Shown: positions 32,290-43,122, numbered from the stretch's first letter. The stretch: DNA of 64,000 bases from Rebecca billardiae RCC1528 (GCA_965240325.2 OZ251237.1:1673601-1737600), one strand, 5' to 3'. The notes: generated by a model not told the origin, from the sequence alone. A program made the numbers and translations.

Positions 32290-33867
32290 ATGGGGCTCTC
32301 GCCGAGCAAGGCGTGCCGGCCGTCGCGCCGCTCGTGGCGCTCGCCGGCACGCCAGCCTGCGGCGATCGCGCCGCTCTCGCCGTCGCGGGCCAACGTGCTC
32401 GCTCCCGATTCACCACCGGCCCGCGGCCCGCCGCCGGCAGCGTGCGCTGCCGTAGCGCCGAGCAGCGGCGCGCCGCCCGCAGCCGCAGACGGGCGCGCCG
32501 CCACGGCCGACCGATCGGCGCGCGGTGACGCGCCACGGGCGCAGCAGCCGCCGGCAAGCACGCTGGCAGTGGCCGCGTCACCGTGCGCCGCGCCAGCGGC
32601 CGCGCCACCGCGCGCTCCCGTGCCGCCGCGGGAGCCCGAGGCGGCGCGCGCTCGCGCGCCGCCGGCGACGGCGCCCGCTGCGGCGCCGAACGCCGAGGCG
32701 GCGCCGGCGCAGGCCCTCGGCCGCGCGGCGTCCGACCCACCACCTGCGCTCGTGGCCCGGACGTCGTCCGTGCGCCCGCGGCCGACCGACGCGCCCGCGG
32801 CGCGCGCGCGGCCACCATCAGCCGCGCCTCCGGCCTCCACGGCCGAGCAGCCGACTGCTGTGGAGGAGGCGGAGGTGGCGGGGCGCGCGCGCACGGTGGC
32901 GCCGCCCTCGGCCGTGGACGCGGCCGTGCGCGCGGCGGTGCCCCTGGAGCGCGCACCGGCCGAGGCAGACGAGCGCGCGCCCGGCGCCGCGGCAGCGCCG
33001 GCGCTTGAGCCCGCGCCCGAGGCGAGCGCGGGCGGCGGCGGTGCGGAGGGTGCGGAGGCGGAGGGTGCGGAGGCGGAGGGTGCGGAGGCGGAGGGTGCGG
33101 AGGCGGTGTGTGACGCTGAGGGCGGCAGCTGCGCACTCGGCGCGTGGTGGGCGCGCGCAGACGCCGCGCCCGCGCCGCTCGGCGGCTCGTCAGACGCTGA
33201 CCTCGCCGCCGAGCCGGGCGCGCACGGCCCGGCCGGCGGCGCCGCCGACCCGGAGGAGGACGCGCGCTCGGCGGCGTGGTGGGCGGCGCTGCCCGCGGGC
33301 GCGCGCGCGGCCGAGGCGGAGTGGGCGCGCGCGCTCTCGCCGCTGGCCTTTGCCGTGCTGCGGCAGGCGCGCACCGAGCCCGCGGGGAGCGGCGAGCTGC
33401 TCCGCACCGACGCGCCCGGGCTGTACGTGTGCGCGGGCTGCGGCAGCGCGCTCTACTCCTCCGAGCACAAGTTCCTCTCCGAGCACGGCTGGCCGGCGTT
33501 CGGGGGCGCGCTGCCGGGCGCGCTCGAGCGCGTGCGCGTGGGCAAGGGCGCCAAGCTCGAGGTGCGCTGCAACGCGTGCGCGGGGCACCTCGGGCACGTC
33601 TTCGCCTCGCGGCGGTACGCGAGCGGCGAGCGGCACTGCGTCAACTCGGCCGCGCTGCGCTTCCTCGCCGGCGCGTGCGCGCCGCCCGCCGCCGCCGATG
33701 GGCCCGGCGGCGAGTCCGAGCGGCCGCGCGCAGCGCCGAGCGCGATGAGCGCGGCGCTTGGCGGCGCCGCCAAGCGCACCGCGTCGGCGGCGTCGCGGCG
33801 CGCGCTGGCGCAGCGGCAGCAGAGCGCCGGCAATATCAGGGCAGCGCGGCGTGCCTCCGCGGCGTGA
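32290..33867 (+). CDS. MSRB: Methionine-R-sulfoxide reductase (MsrB) with long N-terminal extension
   Basis: Reduces methionine-R-sulfoxide in oxidised proteins. The C-terminal domain (about residues 355-475 of 525) has the zinc-binding CxxC pairs CAGCG and CNAC, the segments KFLSEHGWPAF and GHLGHVF, and the catalytic-cysteine motif RHCVNSAALRF. The first ~350 residues are low-complexity Ala/Pro/Glu, including four 12-bp-encoded EGAE repeats near 33050-33105. Start choice: ATG 32290 gives MGLSPSKA, with Gly2 and Ser6 as in N-myristoylation signals. An in-frame ATG at 32179 would add 37 residues and remove that signal. No intron is seen. It is followed by an Arg/Ala-rich tail. Typical MsrB proteins are 130-200 residues, so the extension is unusual. 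Confidence 0.85.
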   Translation: MGLSPSKACRPSRRSWRSPARQPAAIAPLSPSRANVLAPDSPPARGPPPAACAAVAPSSGAPPAAADGRAATADRSARGDAPRAQQPPASTLAVAASPCAAPAAAPPRAPVPPREPEAARARAPPATAPAAAPNAEAAPAQALGRAASDPPPALVARTSSVRPRPTDAPAARARPPSAAPPASTAEQPTAVEEAEVAGRARTVAPPSAVDAAVRAAVPLERAPAEADERAPGAAAAPALEPAPEASAGGGGAEGAEAEGAEAEGAEAEGAEAVCDAEGGSCALGAWWARADAAPAPLGGSSDADLAAEPGAHGPAGGAADPEEDARSAAWWAALPAGARAAEAEWARALSPLAFAVLRQARTEPAGSGELLRTDAPGLYVCAGCGSALYSSEHKFLSEHGWPAFGGALPGALERVRVGKGAKLEVRCNACAGHLGHVFASRRYASGERHCVNSAALRFLAGACAPPAAADGPGGESERPRAAPSAMSAALGGAAKRTASAASRRALAQRQQSAGNIRAARRASAA

Positions 33868-34100
33868 CATGACTGCACGCATCGCCTGGCATCACGCGGT
33901 GGCCTGCGCTCAAACAGTTAGCGCAGTCGGCGCCCGTCACCCGTCATCGATGAAGATGCGGGTACACTGTACCCGCATTCTGATTAGGCTGATACACGAC
34001 GAATCGACGATCTGCCTCTGACAAACCGGCGCGCAGGTCTGCACTCAAGGCCGTCCAGCAAGAGGGCTGACCCAGCACCACGACGGCCCCGCCGGCAAGG

Positions 34101-35172
34101 ATGTCGGCGCACGAGAGCGACCCGTATTTCGCCAAGGCGGATGACGTGCTCAAGTCGTACGTGATCGACTACGAGAAGTACGAGGAGTTCGCGCTCGACG
34201 TCATGTTCAACAGCCTGATGGCCAACCCATGCCTCTGCTGCAGTGCGCGCCCCCCGCATCGCGCGCGCGCGCGAGACGTGTTTGCCGCGCAGAGCGTGCG
34301 GCCGACTGACTCGGCGCGTGCCGCGCCGCGCCGCCACCCGCGCGCCGGGTGCAGTGCCATGCGTGATATGCGATTACTGCCTGTTCCAAAAGCCCAACAC
34401 GAAAGACCTCATCCGCGCCCAGCACGTCGCCATCACGCGCGACGGCATCAAGTTTGTGACCGACCGGCACAAGACGGCGTGCCGGCTGCAGTGCCAGGAG
34501 CAGGGGCGCGTGTCCAAGACGGTGCCGTTCGACAAGATCACGGACTGTGACGTGGAGGAGCCCGTGCGCGCGCGTGCGCGCGCGCTGCTACGCCCACGCC
34601 GCGCGCTGCGCGCGCGTGCCCGCTGCTCGCCCGCCGACGGCGCACGGCCGCGCCGCCTCCGCACCGCTGCCCTGCTGCCGCTGCCGCGCCACAGGCGGGC
34701 GCGTCGGGCCCGTGCTGCTGCCTGGTGCAGAACGTGCTCTACTACGTGAATGTGGACACCGCCTCGACGCCGCCGGGCGGGCACGAGCTGCACATGGCCG
34801 GCATCAAGGTGCGCGCCGCGCCGCGCGCTGCCCCCCGCAGCGCCCGCACCCTCACGTGCACCGCGCCTGCGGGTGCGCGCGCGCGCTGCGGGCGTGCAGG
34901 ACCCGCACCAGTTCAAGAAGGACGTGTGGGCGATGAAGCGAGGCGAGGCGGTCGACGGCGTCCCCTCGACTCAGTCCTCCGGCCCCGCGATACTTGGCAT
35001 GAGCCGCAACGCCGGCGGCGGCAAGTCGGGCGGCGGCGGCCTCTTTGGCGCGGCGGGAGGCGGCGGCGGCGGCCGTGGTGAGGAGCTCGCGCCGCTGCTC
35101 AAGGAGCAGACGGGGCTGCTGCGCGACATCGCCGCGGCGATCCGAGAGCAGACCGCCGCGATGGCCAAGTGA
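34101..35172 (+). CDS. Four-exon conserved-looking protein, tandem copy 1
   Basis: Exons 34101-34242, 34355-34563, 34695-34808 and 34900-35172 encode 245 residues. Introns are 91-131 bp and open GTGCGC. The protein starts MSAHESDPYFAKADDVLKSY. It has a Cys-rich motif (CLCC ... PCVICDYC), a charged segment (QHVAITRDGIKFVTDRHK), a second cysteine cluster (GPCCCLVQNVLYYVNVDTAS), then DPHQFKKDVWAMKR, a Gly-rich linker and a C-terminal amphipathic helix (LKEQTGLLRDIAAAIREQ). The cysteine clusters could be palmitoylated, and the central part could be a pleckstrin-homology-like fold. Both are guesses, and I do not recognise a named family. Tandemly duplicated with the next gene. Confidence 0.75.
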
Positions 35173-35430
35173 GCGCGCGGCCCGCGCCTCGCTGCTCGCG
35201 GCTTGGCTCGTCCCTTTCATTTCTGCGATCGCCCGTCATCATCGTACAGAAAGGCGTTTCTGTCTGTTACAGTACGTACTGTATGATTGTATTGCTCGAT
35301 AGAAACGGAAGCGGTAACGAAATACAAACAGACTACTTTAGTACTAGTCGTACTAGTAGTAGCATCTCATTGTGCTGGCAAACCGGCGCGCGGCCCTCAA
35401 AGCCGTCCGGCCAGCACGCACCCGCGAAGC

Positions 35431-36502
35431 ATGTCGGCCCACGAGGGCGACCCCTTCTTCGCCCAGGCGGATGACGTGCTCAAGTCGTACGCGATTGACT
35501 ACGAGAAGTACGAGGAGTTCGTCCTCGACGTCGTGTTCAACACCCTGATGGCCAACCCATACTTCTGCTGCAGTGCGTGCTGCCGCCCACCGAGCGGGAG
35601 GCGCGTCCGCCGCACGCAGCGTGGGGCCGACTGACTCGGCGCGGCACCGCGCCGCGCCGCCACCCGTGCGCCTGCGCAGTTCCGTGCGTGATGTGCGGGT
35701 TCTACCTCTTCACAAAGCCCAACACGAAAGACCTCATCCGCGCCCAGCACGTCGCCATCACGCGCGACGGCATCAAGTTTGTGACCGACCGGCACAAGAC
35801 GGCGTGCCGGCTGCAGTGCCAGGAGCAGGGGCGCGTGTCCAAGACGGTGCCGTTCGACAAGATCACGGACTGCGACGTGGAGGAGCCCGTGCGCGCGCGT
35901 GCGCACGCGCTGCTACGCCCACGCCGCGCGCTGCGCGCGCGTGCCCGCTGCTCGCCCGCCGACGGCGCACGGCCGCGCCGCCTCTCCACCCCTGCCCTGC
36001 TGCCGCTGCCGCGCCGCGCCACAGGCGGGCGCGTCGGGCCCGTGCTGCTGCCTGGTGCAGAACGTGCTCTACTACGTGAATGTGGACACCGCCTCGTCAC
36101 CGCCGGGCGGGCACGAGCTGCACATGGCCGGCATCAAGGTGCGCGCCGCGCCGCGCGCTGTGCACCGCAGCGCCCGCACCCTCACGTGCACCGCGCCTGC
36201 GGGTGCGCGCGCGCGCTGCGGGCGTGCAGGACCCGCACCAGTTCAAGAAGGACGTGTGGGCGATGAAGCGAGGCGAGGCGGTCGACGGCGTCCCCTCGAC
36301 TCAGTCCTCCGGCCCCGCGATACTCGGCATGAGCCGCGACGCGGGCGGCGGCAAGTCGGGCGGCGGCGGCCTCTTTGGCGCGGCGGGAGGCGGCGGCGGC
36401 GGCCGTGGTGAGGAGCTCGCGCCGCTGCTCAAGGAGCAGACGGGGCTGCTGCGCGACATCGCCGCGGCGATCCGAGAGCAGACCGCTGCGAGGGCCAAGT
36501 GA
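35431..36502 (+). CDS. Four-exon conserved-looking protein, tandem copy 2
   Basis: Exons 35431-35572, 35680-35888, 36025-36138 and 36230-36502 encode 245 residues. Exon lengths are identical to copy 1 (142, 209, 114, 273 bp). The third intron is 91 bp in both, while introns 1 and 2 differ by five bases each. Coding differences cluster around the first cysteine motif (PYFCC ... PCVMCGFYLFTK here, against CLCC ... PCVICDYCLFQK) and the C-terminus (ARAK versus AMAK). The gene stays open, so both copies appear functional. The duplicated block starts upstream of the ATG at about 35381 (about 34021 in copy 1). Confidence 0.75.
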
Positions 36503-38086
36503 GCGCGCGGCTCGCCGCTTGCCCGCGTGGCGCCGCCACCATTCAATTCTGAGTAAGTGACGGTTCGTCCGACCCGGACTCACCGGACTGTCCGATGCGA
36601 CTCACACTGCCCTCGTCATCGCGCTATCTCTGCATCAGGGATGGTTGTCGGCTGGATGCATGCGTCACCGCTAATCTCGCCTGCCTGAGCTGTTAGTGCG
36701 TCTCATTATTCTTATAGTAATATATATTATAAACTGTATAAGGCAGACATACAGCTGCTCGCAAGTCGTCAAGGCTATACATGCAGGAAGCTATACGCTC
36801 TGTTTCACCGCCGAGCCTACGTACTGTATAGTCGTCGTAGCAGTCAGATCGATGAAACTCGTCGTCATCGGTATAGCTTACCGGCGTGAGGTGCCGATCG
36901 AGAACGGTCAACGTCAGTTACGGAATACGGTTCGGGCGGGCGTCGCCCGTCCGCGCCGGGCCGTGCCGCAGTCCGTGCCTGATCAGGCGGCTAGCGGCAT
37001 CATCAGGTTGTTCGGCCCCGCTCGTCCCGGGCGGGGGCGGCCGGACCCGATCGGGCAAAGGATCGCAAGCTGCAGGCAACGCTTTGACTGGGACACCTCC
37101 GGCCCCGCTCGTGCCGGGCGCTGCCAACGGCTGACGGCTCCCAGGAAGTGCTCGAAAGTTGAATGACGACGTCGGGACCGTCCGACTGACTCAGAATCGG
37201 CGCTGGCGCCACTCGGTTGCGGCTGCGTCGCACTCACTCGCAGGCCCGCGCAGCCGAGTGGCAGACGGGCTATACATCATCACAGGGCTCACCGGCGCGC
37301 CCTCATGCGACTATGCGCTCGAGCTCGGCGCTGCGTCGTCATAGATTATGCAGTTGGCAAGGCCAACGCCGGTCATAGCACGCGGTTGGCAAGCCACCCA
37401 CGCGCATCGGCGCGTCGTCATAGATTATGCAGTTGGCAAGGCCAAAGCCGGTCATAGCACGCGGTTGGCAAGGCCACTCGCGAGCCCGCCTGGACGTGCC
37501 GGAGCTGCGGCGTCGTCATCTCATGCAGCTGCCATCGCCCCTGTCTTGCCGACAGCAGAAGGGCGGGCACGACGGCGGCGCGCGGCCGCATCCGAGGCAA
37601 GCATCAGCGGATGTGCAGCGAGACGGTTCGATGCCAGCTGGACGATCATGGAGCAGTGCATGTCCCTGCAGAGCTGGCCGTGCTCTGCGGCGGGCCGGCC
37701 GCTGCCGAGGGACCATCCGAACGCCCGTGGCCGCGTCGCGCGAGAGAACGCTCCTCGACTTTGACGGCTTCCCTGTGCCAGCCGGCTCGACCGCCCCGAC
37801 AACGCCGACGTCGCGAGCGCACCACCCAAAGGCCTAGTGCGTGAGGCGCAAGTCACGAGTCGCATTTCGTCGCGCCCGGCGCGGCAAGATGTTTGTTTGA
37901 TTCCTTGATGAGGCGCCCGAGCGAGCGCGGCAGCAAATTGATCTGGTGCTTACTGCTTAGCGGGGCATCAAAAAGTCTGATGATGAAATTCCTCCGTCCA
38001 AGACCGCGGTTCTGCGCTGGAGCGAGCTGGAGAGCGAGTCGCGCTTCACCGGTAGAGTGCAGTCCGCCAGCGTGCGTCTCGGCAGA
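36503..38086. other. Long intergenic region with a 79-bp direct repeat
   Basis: No supported gene. AT-rich near 36700-36760. A 79-bp unit beginning CGTCGTCATAGATTATGCAG starts at 37334 and again at 37413, giving nearly two copies to about 37480. Short repeated motifs of the form CCCGCTCGTCCCGGGCG/CCCGCTCGTGCCGGGCG occur at about 37018 and 37103. The last ~200 bases lead into the beta-lactamase-fold gene. Confidence 0.5.
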
Positions 38087-39307
38087 ATGGGGGCGGCAAA
38101 CGCGATCGCCCGCGACGTGCTGCGCGCAGCGAAGGACCACGCGTCGGCTGACGAGGTGCGCGATGACCTCGCTGCGCGCATCCGTGCGGCGGGCATCTCG
38201 TCGGCGGTCGTGCGCGTGGTGAGACCCGGGCTCGAGCCCATTGAGTGGTCGTTTGCGCGCGCGGACGGCGAGACGGTCTTCCGCCTCTTCTCGGGCACGA
38301 AGCTCTTCACGGCGGCGGCGATCATGCGCCTCGTCGCGCAAGGGTCGATGGGCCTTGAGGACGACGTCGGTACCCTCGTCGGCGCCGCCGATCGCCCGGG
38401 CTGGGATGGCCTCGTCGGCGTGAGCGTCCGCCAGCTGCTCTCGCACACCTCGGGGCTGGTCGACTCGAGCGTCGCGGCGTTCATGTCGACGCACCCCCCG
38501 GCCATACAACCGGGCCCACCCATCGAGGAGCTGCTCTCGCGCTTCGACCTGCGCGCCTCGTCTCGGCGCACGGACGGGGTGGCGCGGTACGCCAACGTGA
38601 ACTACCTCCTCCTCGGGCTGCTGCTCGAGCGCGTCACGCGGCAGCCCTACTCGGCCGCGCTGGGCGCGCTCGTGCTCGCGCCGCTCGGCTCGCGCGCGTG
38701 CTTCTCGTACGCGGACGCCGCCGCGCTTGGAGACAGTCCGAGAGCCATCGGCACCGCCGGCGTCGGCACCCTCCTTGCCCTCAGCGCTGTCCTCGGCCGC
38801 GCAGCGGCCGGGGCGCTCGTCGACAGGCGCGCCGCGCCGTCACCGCCGCTGCCGTGGGGAACGCGCGCGCTCAGGCAGTTCGACCTGGACGGGCTGTCGT
38901 TCGGCGGGCTGCTGGGGCGTGCGCGCGACTTCTCGCCGCTCCTCGAGGCCGCGCTCTGCACGGCGGATCCGTCCGCGGCGTCAGCGGTGCCTGCTGCGCT
39001 TGCGGCCGAGCTCGCGCCGCCGGTCGTGTTTGCCGAGCACGGCGCGCAGCCCGTCGGCATCGAGGCCAAGGCGGGCGCCGGCCTCGGGTGGAAGCTTGGA
39101 GTGTGCGCGGACGGCACGCACTTCTGCACACACGAAGGCGGCGGCGGTGGCTTCGCCACGGAGATGCGCGTATACCCGTCCCTTGGCGTCGGCGTGGTCG
39201 TGCTGCTCAACTGCTGGAGCCTCGACATGCGCGAGGCTCGCCTCTCGCACGCGATCTGCGAAGCCGTGCGCTCCGCGCACGCGCGCGGCACCCTCGGCGC
39301 GGCCTAG
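38087..39307 (+). CDS. Serine hydrolase of the class C beta-lactamase fold (LACTB-like)
   Basis: 406 residues, intronless, from ATG 38087; an upstream in-frame GTG at 38057 is less likely. Class C beta-lactamase / DD-peptidase-fold motifs are complete: S69-G-T-K72 (nucleophile and general base), Y168-A-N170, and H349-E-G351 in place of the KTG-type third motif, as seen in eukaryotic LACTB-like esterases. VSVRQLLSHTSGL (about 112-124) is the usual family signature. Eukaryotic members are generally peptidases or esterases, not antibiotic-resistance enzymes. No signal peptide is evident. The 3' flank is a CT microsatellite at about 39390-39424. Confidence 0.85.
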   Translation: MGAANAIARDVLRAAKDHASADEVRDDLAARIRAAGISSAVVRVVRPGLEPIEWSFARADGETVFRLFSGTKLFTAAAIMRLVAQGSMGLEDDVGTLVGAADRPGWDGLVGVSVRQLLSHTSGLVDSSVAAFMSTHPPAIQPGPPIEELLSRFDLRASSRRTDGVARYANVNYLLLGLLLERVTRQPYSAALGALVLAPLGSRACFSYADAAALGDSPRAIGTAGVGTLLALSAVLGRAAAGALVDRRAAPSPPLPWGTRALRQFDLDGLSFGGLLGRARDFSPLLEAALCTADPSAASAVPAALAAELAPPVVFAEHGAQPVGIEAKAGAGLGWKLGVCADGTHFCTHEGGGGGFATEMRVYPSLGVGVVVLLNCWSLDMREARLSHAICEAVRSAHARGTLGAA

Positions 39308-39386
39308 TCGTCCGACAATCATCAGCCGCGGCCATCGTCGCCGCCGCGGCCGTACTCTTCGTGACTCGGGCTGACCGGCGGCGGAG

Positions 39387-39424
<38 letters not shown>

Positions 39425-39885
39425 ATGCCACTATATGCCATGCATACTAGTGCGCTGCGCTGCCGACCGTGACTCGTGAGAGTCTGATTCGCGCGCGGCT
39501 GATAGATGCTGATGATGATGTCGTATATATAGCGTCGTCCGGTTATGATGGCATATCGTCATCATGATGCAGCAGCAGCTAGTGCGCACAGCGCAGCGCG
39601 TAGCCGTATACGTTACGGTCGGACGATATGATGTGAATCATGTAGCGCGTACGTGCTGTTGGCTAATAGCCGCGTCGTCGTTGCATGTGTCGCACGCCCA
39701 GTGGCAGTGCGGCCAGTGCCATATATATAGTGGCCAGTTCGCCTGGCAGATCAGTTCCGCCGCGCCTATACTTCTTGCATGCGCGAGGTGCGCCTTCACG
39801 CCGCTGCGCCGCCTCCGGTCGTCACGGTCGTGCGTCATCTCACACCGGCCCCATCGCTCGATGCGCCGCGCGCGCGGCCGGCTCG
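39308..39885. other. Intergenic with CT microsatellite
   Basis: A CT run spans 39390-39424 with one interruption. The remainder (39430-39885) is AT/GC-mixed, with short TA runs near 39525 and 39720, and holds no supported gene. It separates two convergent genes. Confidence 0.6.
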
Positions 39886-42800
39886 TCAGAGCGCCGGGTC
39901 GGGCGTGACGCGGATGTACCGCCTGCCCGACGGCACGGCCTGCGTCTGGAAGCCCTTGGGCAGCGCCGCGCGCGCCGCCTCGTCCGAGAGTGCCGGCAGC
40001 ACCTGCGGCGTGCGGCGCGCGGCCGTCAGCGGCGCGTCGGCGCGCGCGCGCGCTCCCCCGCACACGCGGCGCACGGCGCGCGCGCGCGGTCTCGCACCAT
40101 GCACGGCTTGCCCGGCATCCAGTTGGCGGGCGTGGCCACCTTGTGCACCGCCGTCATCTGCAGCGAGTCGATCGCGCGCAGCACCTCTCCAAAGTTGCGC
40201 CCCGAGCTCGCGGGGTAGAGGAGCTGCAGCTTGAGCGTCTTGTCAGGCCCGAACACGAAGACGGCGCGGCAGGTGAGCGGCATGCCCTCCTGCGGGTTGG
40301 TGCCGTCCAGCATCCCGAACGCAGTCGCAATCTCGCGCGTCGGGTCGGCAATGATCGGGTAGCTGCGCACGCGCGCGCACGCGGCGGGGCCAGAGGGCAG
40401 AGGGCGCGCGCTCAGCCGGAGCGGCGTGCGCGTGGGCGCGTGCGCGCGCGGGGGGGGGGCGTGCGCGCTCACGGGAAGCCTCGGTCTGTGGGCAGCCTCG
40501 CGAGCGCGAGCACGTCCTGGCCCCACGCGATGTGCGAGCCGGTGGTGTTGCACGAGAGCGCGAGCACGCGCACTTTGCGCGCGCTGAACTGCGGCAGCAG
40601 CTGCGCGACGCTGCCGAGCTCTGTCGTGCACACGGGCGTGAAGTCGTCCGGGTGCGAGAAGAGCGCCGTCCACCAGCCGCCCCGGCCGAGCAGCTCGTGC
40701 AGCCGGATGCGCCCGTGCGTCGACTCCGCCACAAAGTCGGGCGGGAGCTGGCCGAGCAGCAGGCCGGCCACGGCCGCAGCGGGTGCGCGCCCGGCGGGGT
40801 GCGCGATGATGGCCGTGCCGCCCGTGGCCGTGCCGCGCGATGGCGTCGCAGTCGCCGTCGTCGTCGCCGTCGACGCGGCCGCGGGCGTGGCGGGCGGCGC
40901 CGTCCGCGCCCGCGGCGGCCCCCCGCGTGCTCCTCCTGCTGCCGCGTGCTCCTTCTCCTTCGCGTCGAGCCACTCGGCTGCGAGGTGCACACACGCGCGC
41001 GCAAGAGGACCAGGCGGTCAAGGCGGTCACGGGGGCGGTCACGCGGGGCGACGCGCACGGCCGCGCGCGGGGTGCGGGGCGGGGAGTGAGCGCGGGCCGC
41101 CGCGCGCCACGCGCTCGCCCGCGCGCGCGCGCGCGCTGCGCGCACAGATGGGGGCGAGCGTGGCCGCGGCGAGCGGCACCGCGCCGACAAAGTCCGCGAC
41201 GAGCTGCGAGAGCCGAGGGTGCGCGCGCAGCCCCGCGGCCTGCGCCACGTGCGCGTGCGTGGCCGCGAGCAGGAAGGGCACCACCTTGAAGTCGGCGATC
41301 GTGGGCTCCGCCGAGCCGCCGATGAAGCGCCCGCCCTGCGACGGCGCGGCGGCGCGCGGCGCGCGTGAGCCGCGCGCGGCAGCGGACGGCGGCGTCGGCC
41401 CCGAGCGCGCGGCGTGCGCGCGGTGTGCGGCGTGCGCGCGCGTGGGCGCGTGCGCGCGTGGGCGCGTGCGCGCGTGCGCGCACCTCTGCGCGCAGGAAGC
41501 GCTCCGCCCACACGCCGAGCGCGGCCTCGTACGCGGCGGCCTCGGCGAGCGCGTCGTCGGGCGGCGGCGCGAAGCCCATCAGCGGGTACACCACCTTCTT
41601 GTGGTGCGGCAAGTAGCACTCGAACGCGAACGCGTCCATCGCGCTGTCCAGCTGCGCGGCGAGGCCGGGCTGCGAGCGCGCCGGGTAGAGCTGCTCCGCG
41701 CCGTACGCGCGCGCGCCGTGCCGCAGGATGGCGGAGGACTCGCCGATGCTCACGCCGCCGGGCTCGTGGAGCGTGGGCACCTTGTGGAACGGGTTGAGCC
41801 GGCCGAACGCCTCCGACTTGAGCCCGCCCGCCGCGTCCGGCGCCGCGGGCGCCTCGATCGCGCCGAGCTCGCGCAGCAGCAGCGCCGCGCCCGCGCAGTT
41901 GGCCGACGGGCCGAGCGCGTACAGGCACGCGCGCGCGGCGGCGCAGCGCGCGCCGATGTGCGGCAGGTTGGGCGCGAGCGCGTCGAGCGTGAGCTCCAGC
42001 TGCGTCCGCCCGCGCGCGTTCATCGCGGCGAGCAGCTCCTCCGCGTCCGCGCGCCCGCCGAGCACGTGCGCGCGCGGGTCGGCGCGGAGCGCGGCCGCGA
42101 GCCAGAACGCGCAGCGGCGGCGCGCGAGCTGCACGGCGGCGGGGTGGAGGACGAGGGCCTGCGCCTCGCGCCACGGCGCGACGGGGTGGAGCGTCTGCAC
42201 GTGCAGCACGCCGAGCTCGTCCGGCGCGCCCGAGAAGACCGTGAGCTGCATGCGCGCCGCGTACTCGCGCGTCCACAGCAGCCGGTACGCGCTCCGCACA
42301 GCCCAGCGCGCGACGTGCGCGCGCACGCCGTAGACCGCGGCGTTCTCGAGGCACGCGCGGACGGGGCGGCAGCCGATGTGCTCGGGCGCGCACACCGCGT
42401 CGAGCACCTCCGCCGACGGCGCGTACCCGCGCGCGCCCGCCGCCGCCTCGGTGGCGGCCGCCAGCGAGAAGCCGACGTGCCGCAGCGACCCCTCGAGCGC
42501 GTCGACGGCGCGCTCGTCGGTGGCGAAGTAGAAGGCGCCCTTGCGCTGGACGAGCGTGGCGAGCAGCTCGGTCACCACCTCCTCCGTCGTGAGGTACGCC
42601 CCGCCCGTCGCGTCGTCCACCACCGAGAGCGCGAGCAAGAACTCGCCGAGGTCGCCGCCCGGCGTGCCGTGCACGCGGCGCGACTCGCGGCCGTCGATGC
42701 ACGCGAGGACGGCGGGCGTGGCGTCGAGCGTGGGGTGCGCGGCGAGCGCGAGCTGCGACGCCGCCTCCTCCGGCCGCAGCCCGTACGCCCCCGCCTTGAT

Positions 42801-42926
42801 CGAGACGCACGTCCACGTCGCGTCCACGGCCATGGTCGGCGAGCAGACGAACAGTGTAGTGCTGGTCGCCGAGCGCGACCAAGCGGCTGCTCCGCTGCTG
42901 TTTTCCGAAGCGGCGACTGCGGCCAT
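39886..42926 (-). CDS. Three-domain fusion: unknown N-terminal domain, GST, 1-Cys peroxiredoxin
   Basis: Five exons on the minus strand: 42926-41484, 41335-41146, 40977-40473, 40362-40098 and 40002-39886, coding 839 residues. A second ATG at 42833 would give 808. The thiol-antioxidant parts are clear. A glutathione-S-transferase thioredoxin fold (about 334-410: [34 protein letters not shown]) and its helical half (420-545: [20 protein letters not shown]) are followed by a 60-residue Ala/Thr linker. Then comes a Prx6-type peroxiredoxin (about 605-839) with peroxidatic Cys661 in [30 protein letters not shown], and the Prx6-specific tail ([33 protein letters not shown]). The first ~320 residues, encoded in the same exon as the GST half, belong to no family I can name. 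They carry C76-x-D78-x-R80 and later H183-x-x-C186. Mammalian Prx6 needs a GST to reduce its single cysteine, which this fusion would supply. Confidence 0.85.
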
Positions 42927-43122
42927 GTTTCGTCATCGCGGGCAAGGGCCGAGCGATCCGGCCGAGCGCGGCGCGCCCGGACTGGCCCGCCTCGCCCTGA
43001 GCGCACGCCGCTCGACCGAGCGAGGGCAGCCCTGCTGCTTGGCGCCCAGCCGCTCGCCAAGGGCCCGCCTGCGAGGGCCGCGCCGTCTCGCGCGGCGGCC
43101 CCCACGGGGCGGCCGCAGCGGC
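42927..43122. promoter_or_regulatory. Shared divergent promoter region
   Basis: 196 bases separate the start codon of the GST-peroxiredoxin gene (minus) from that of casein kinase 2 alpha (plus). GC-rich, with no TATA box. It must contain elements for both. Confidence 0.5.

Noticed and set aside
38087-39307. Antibiotic-resistance beta-lactamase
   Set aside because: The fold motifs match eukaryotic LACTB-like hydrolases (third motif HEG), and the gene sits among nuclear housekeeping genes. Resistance function is not supported.
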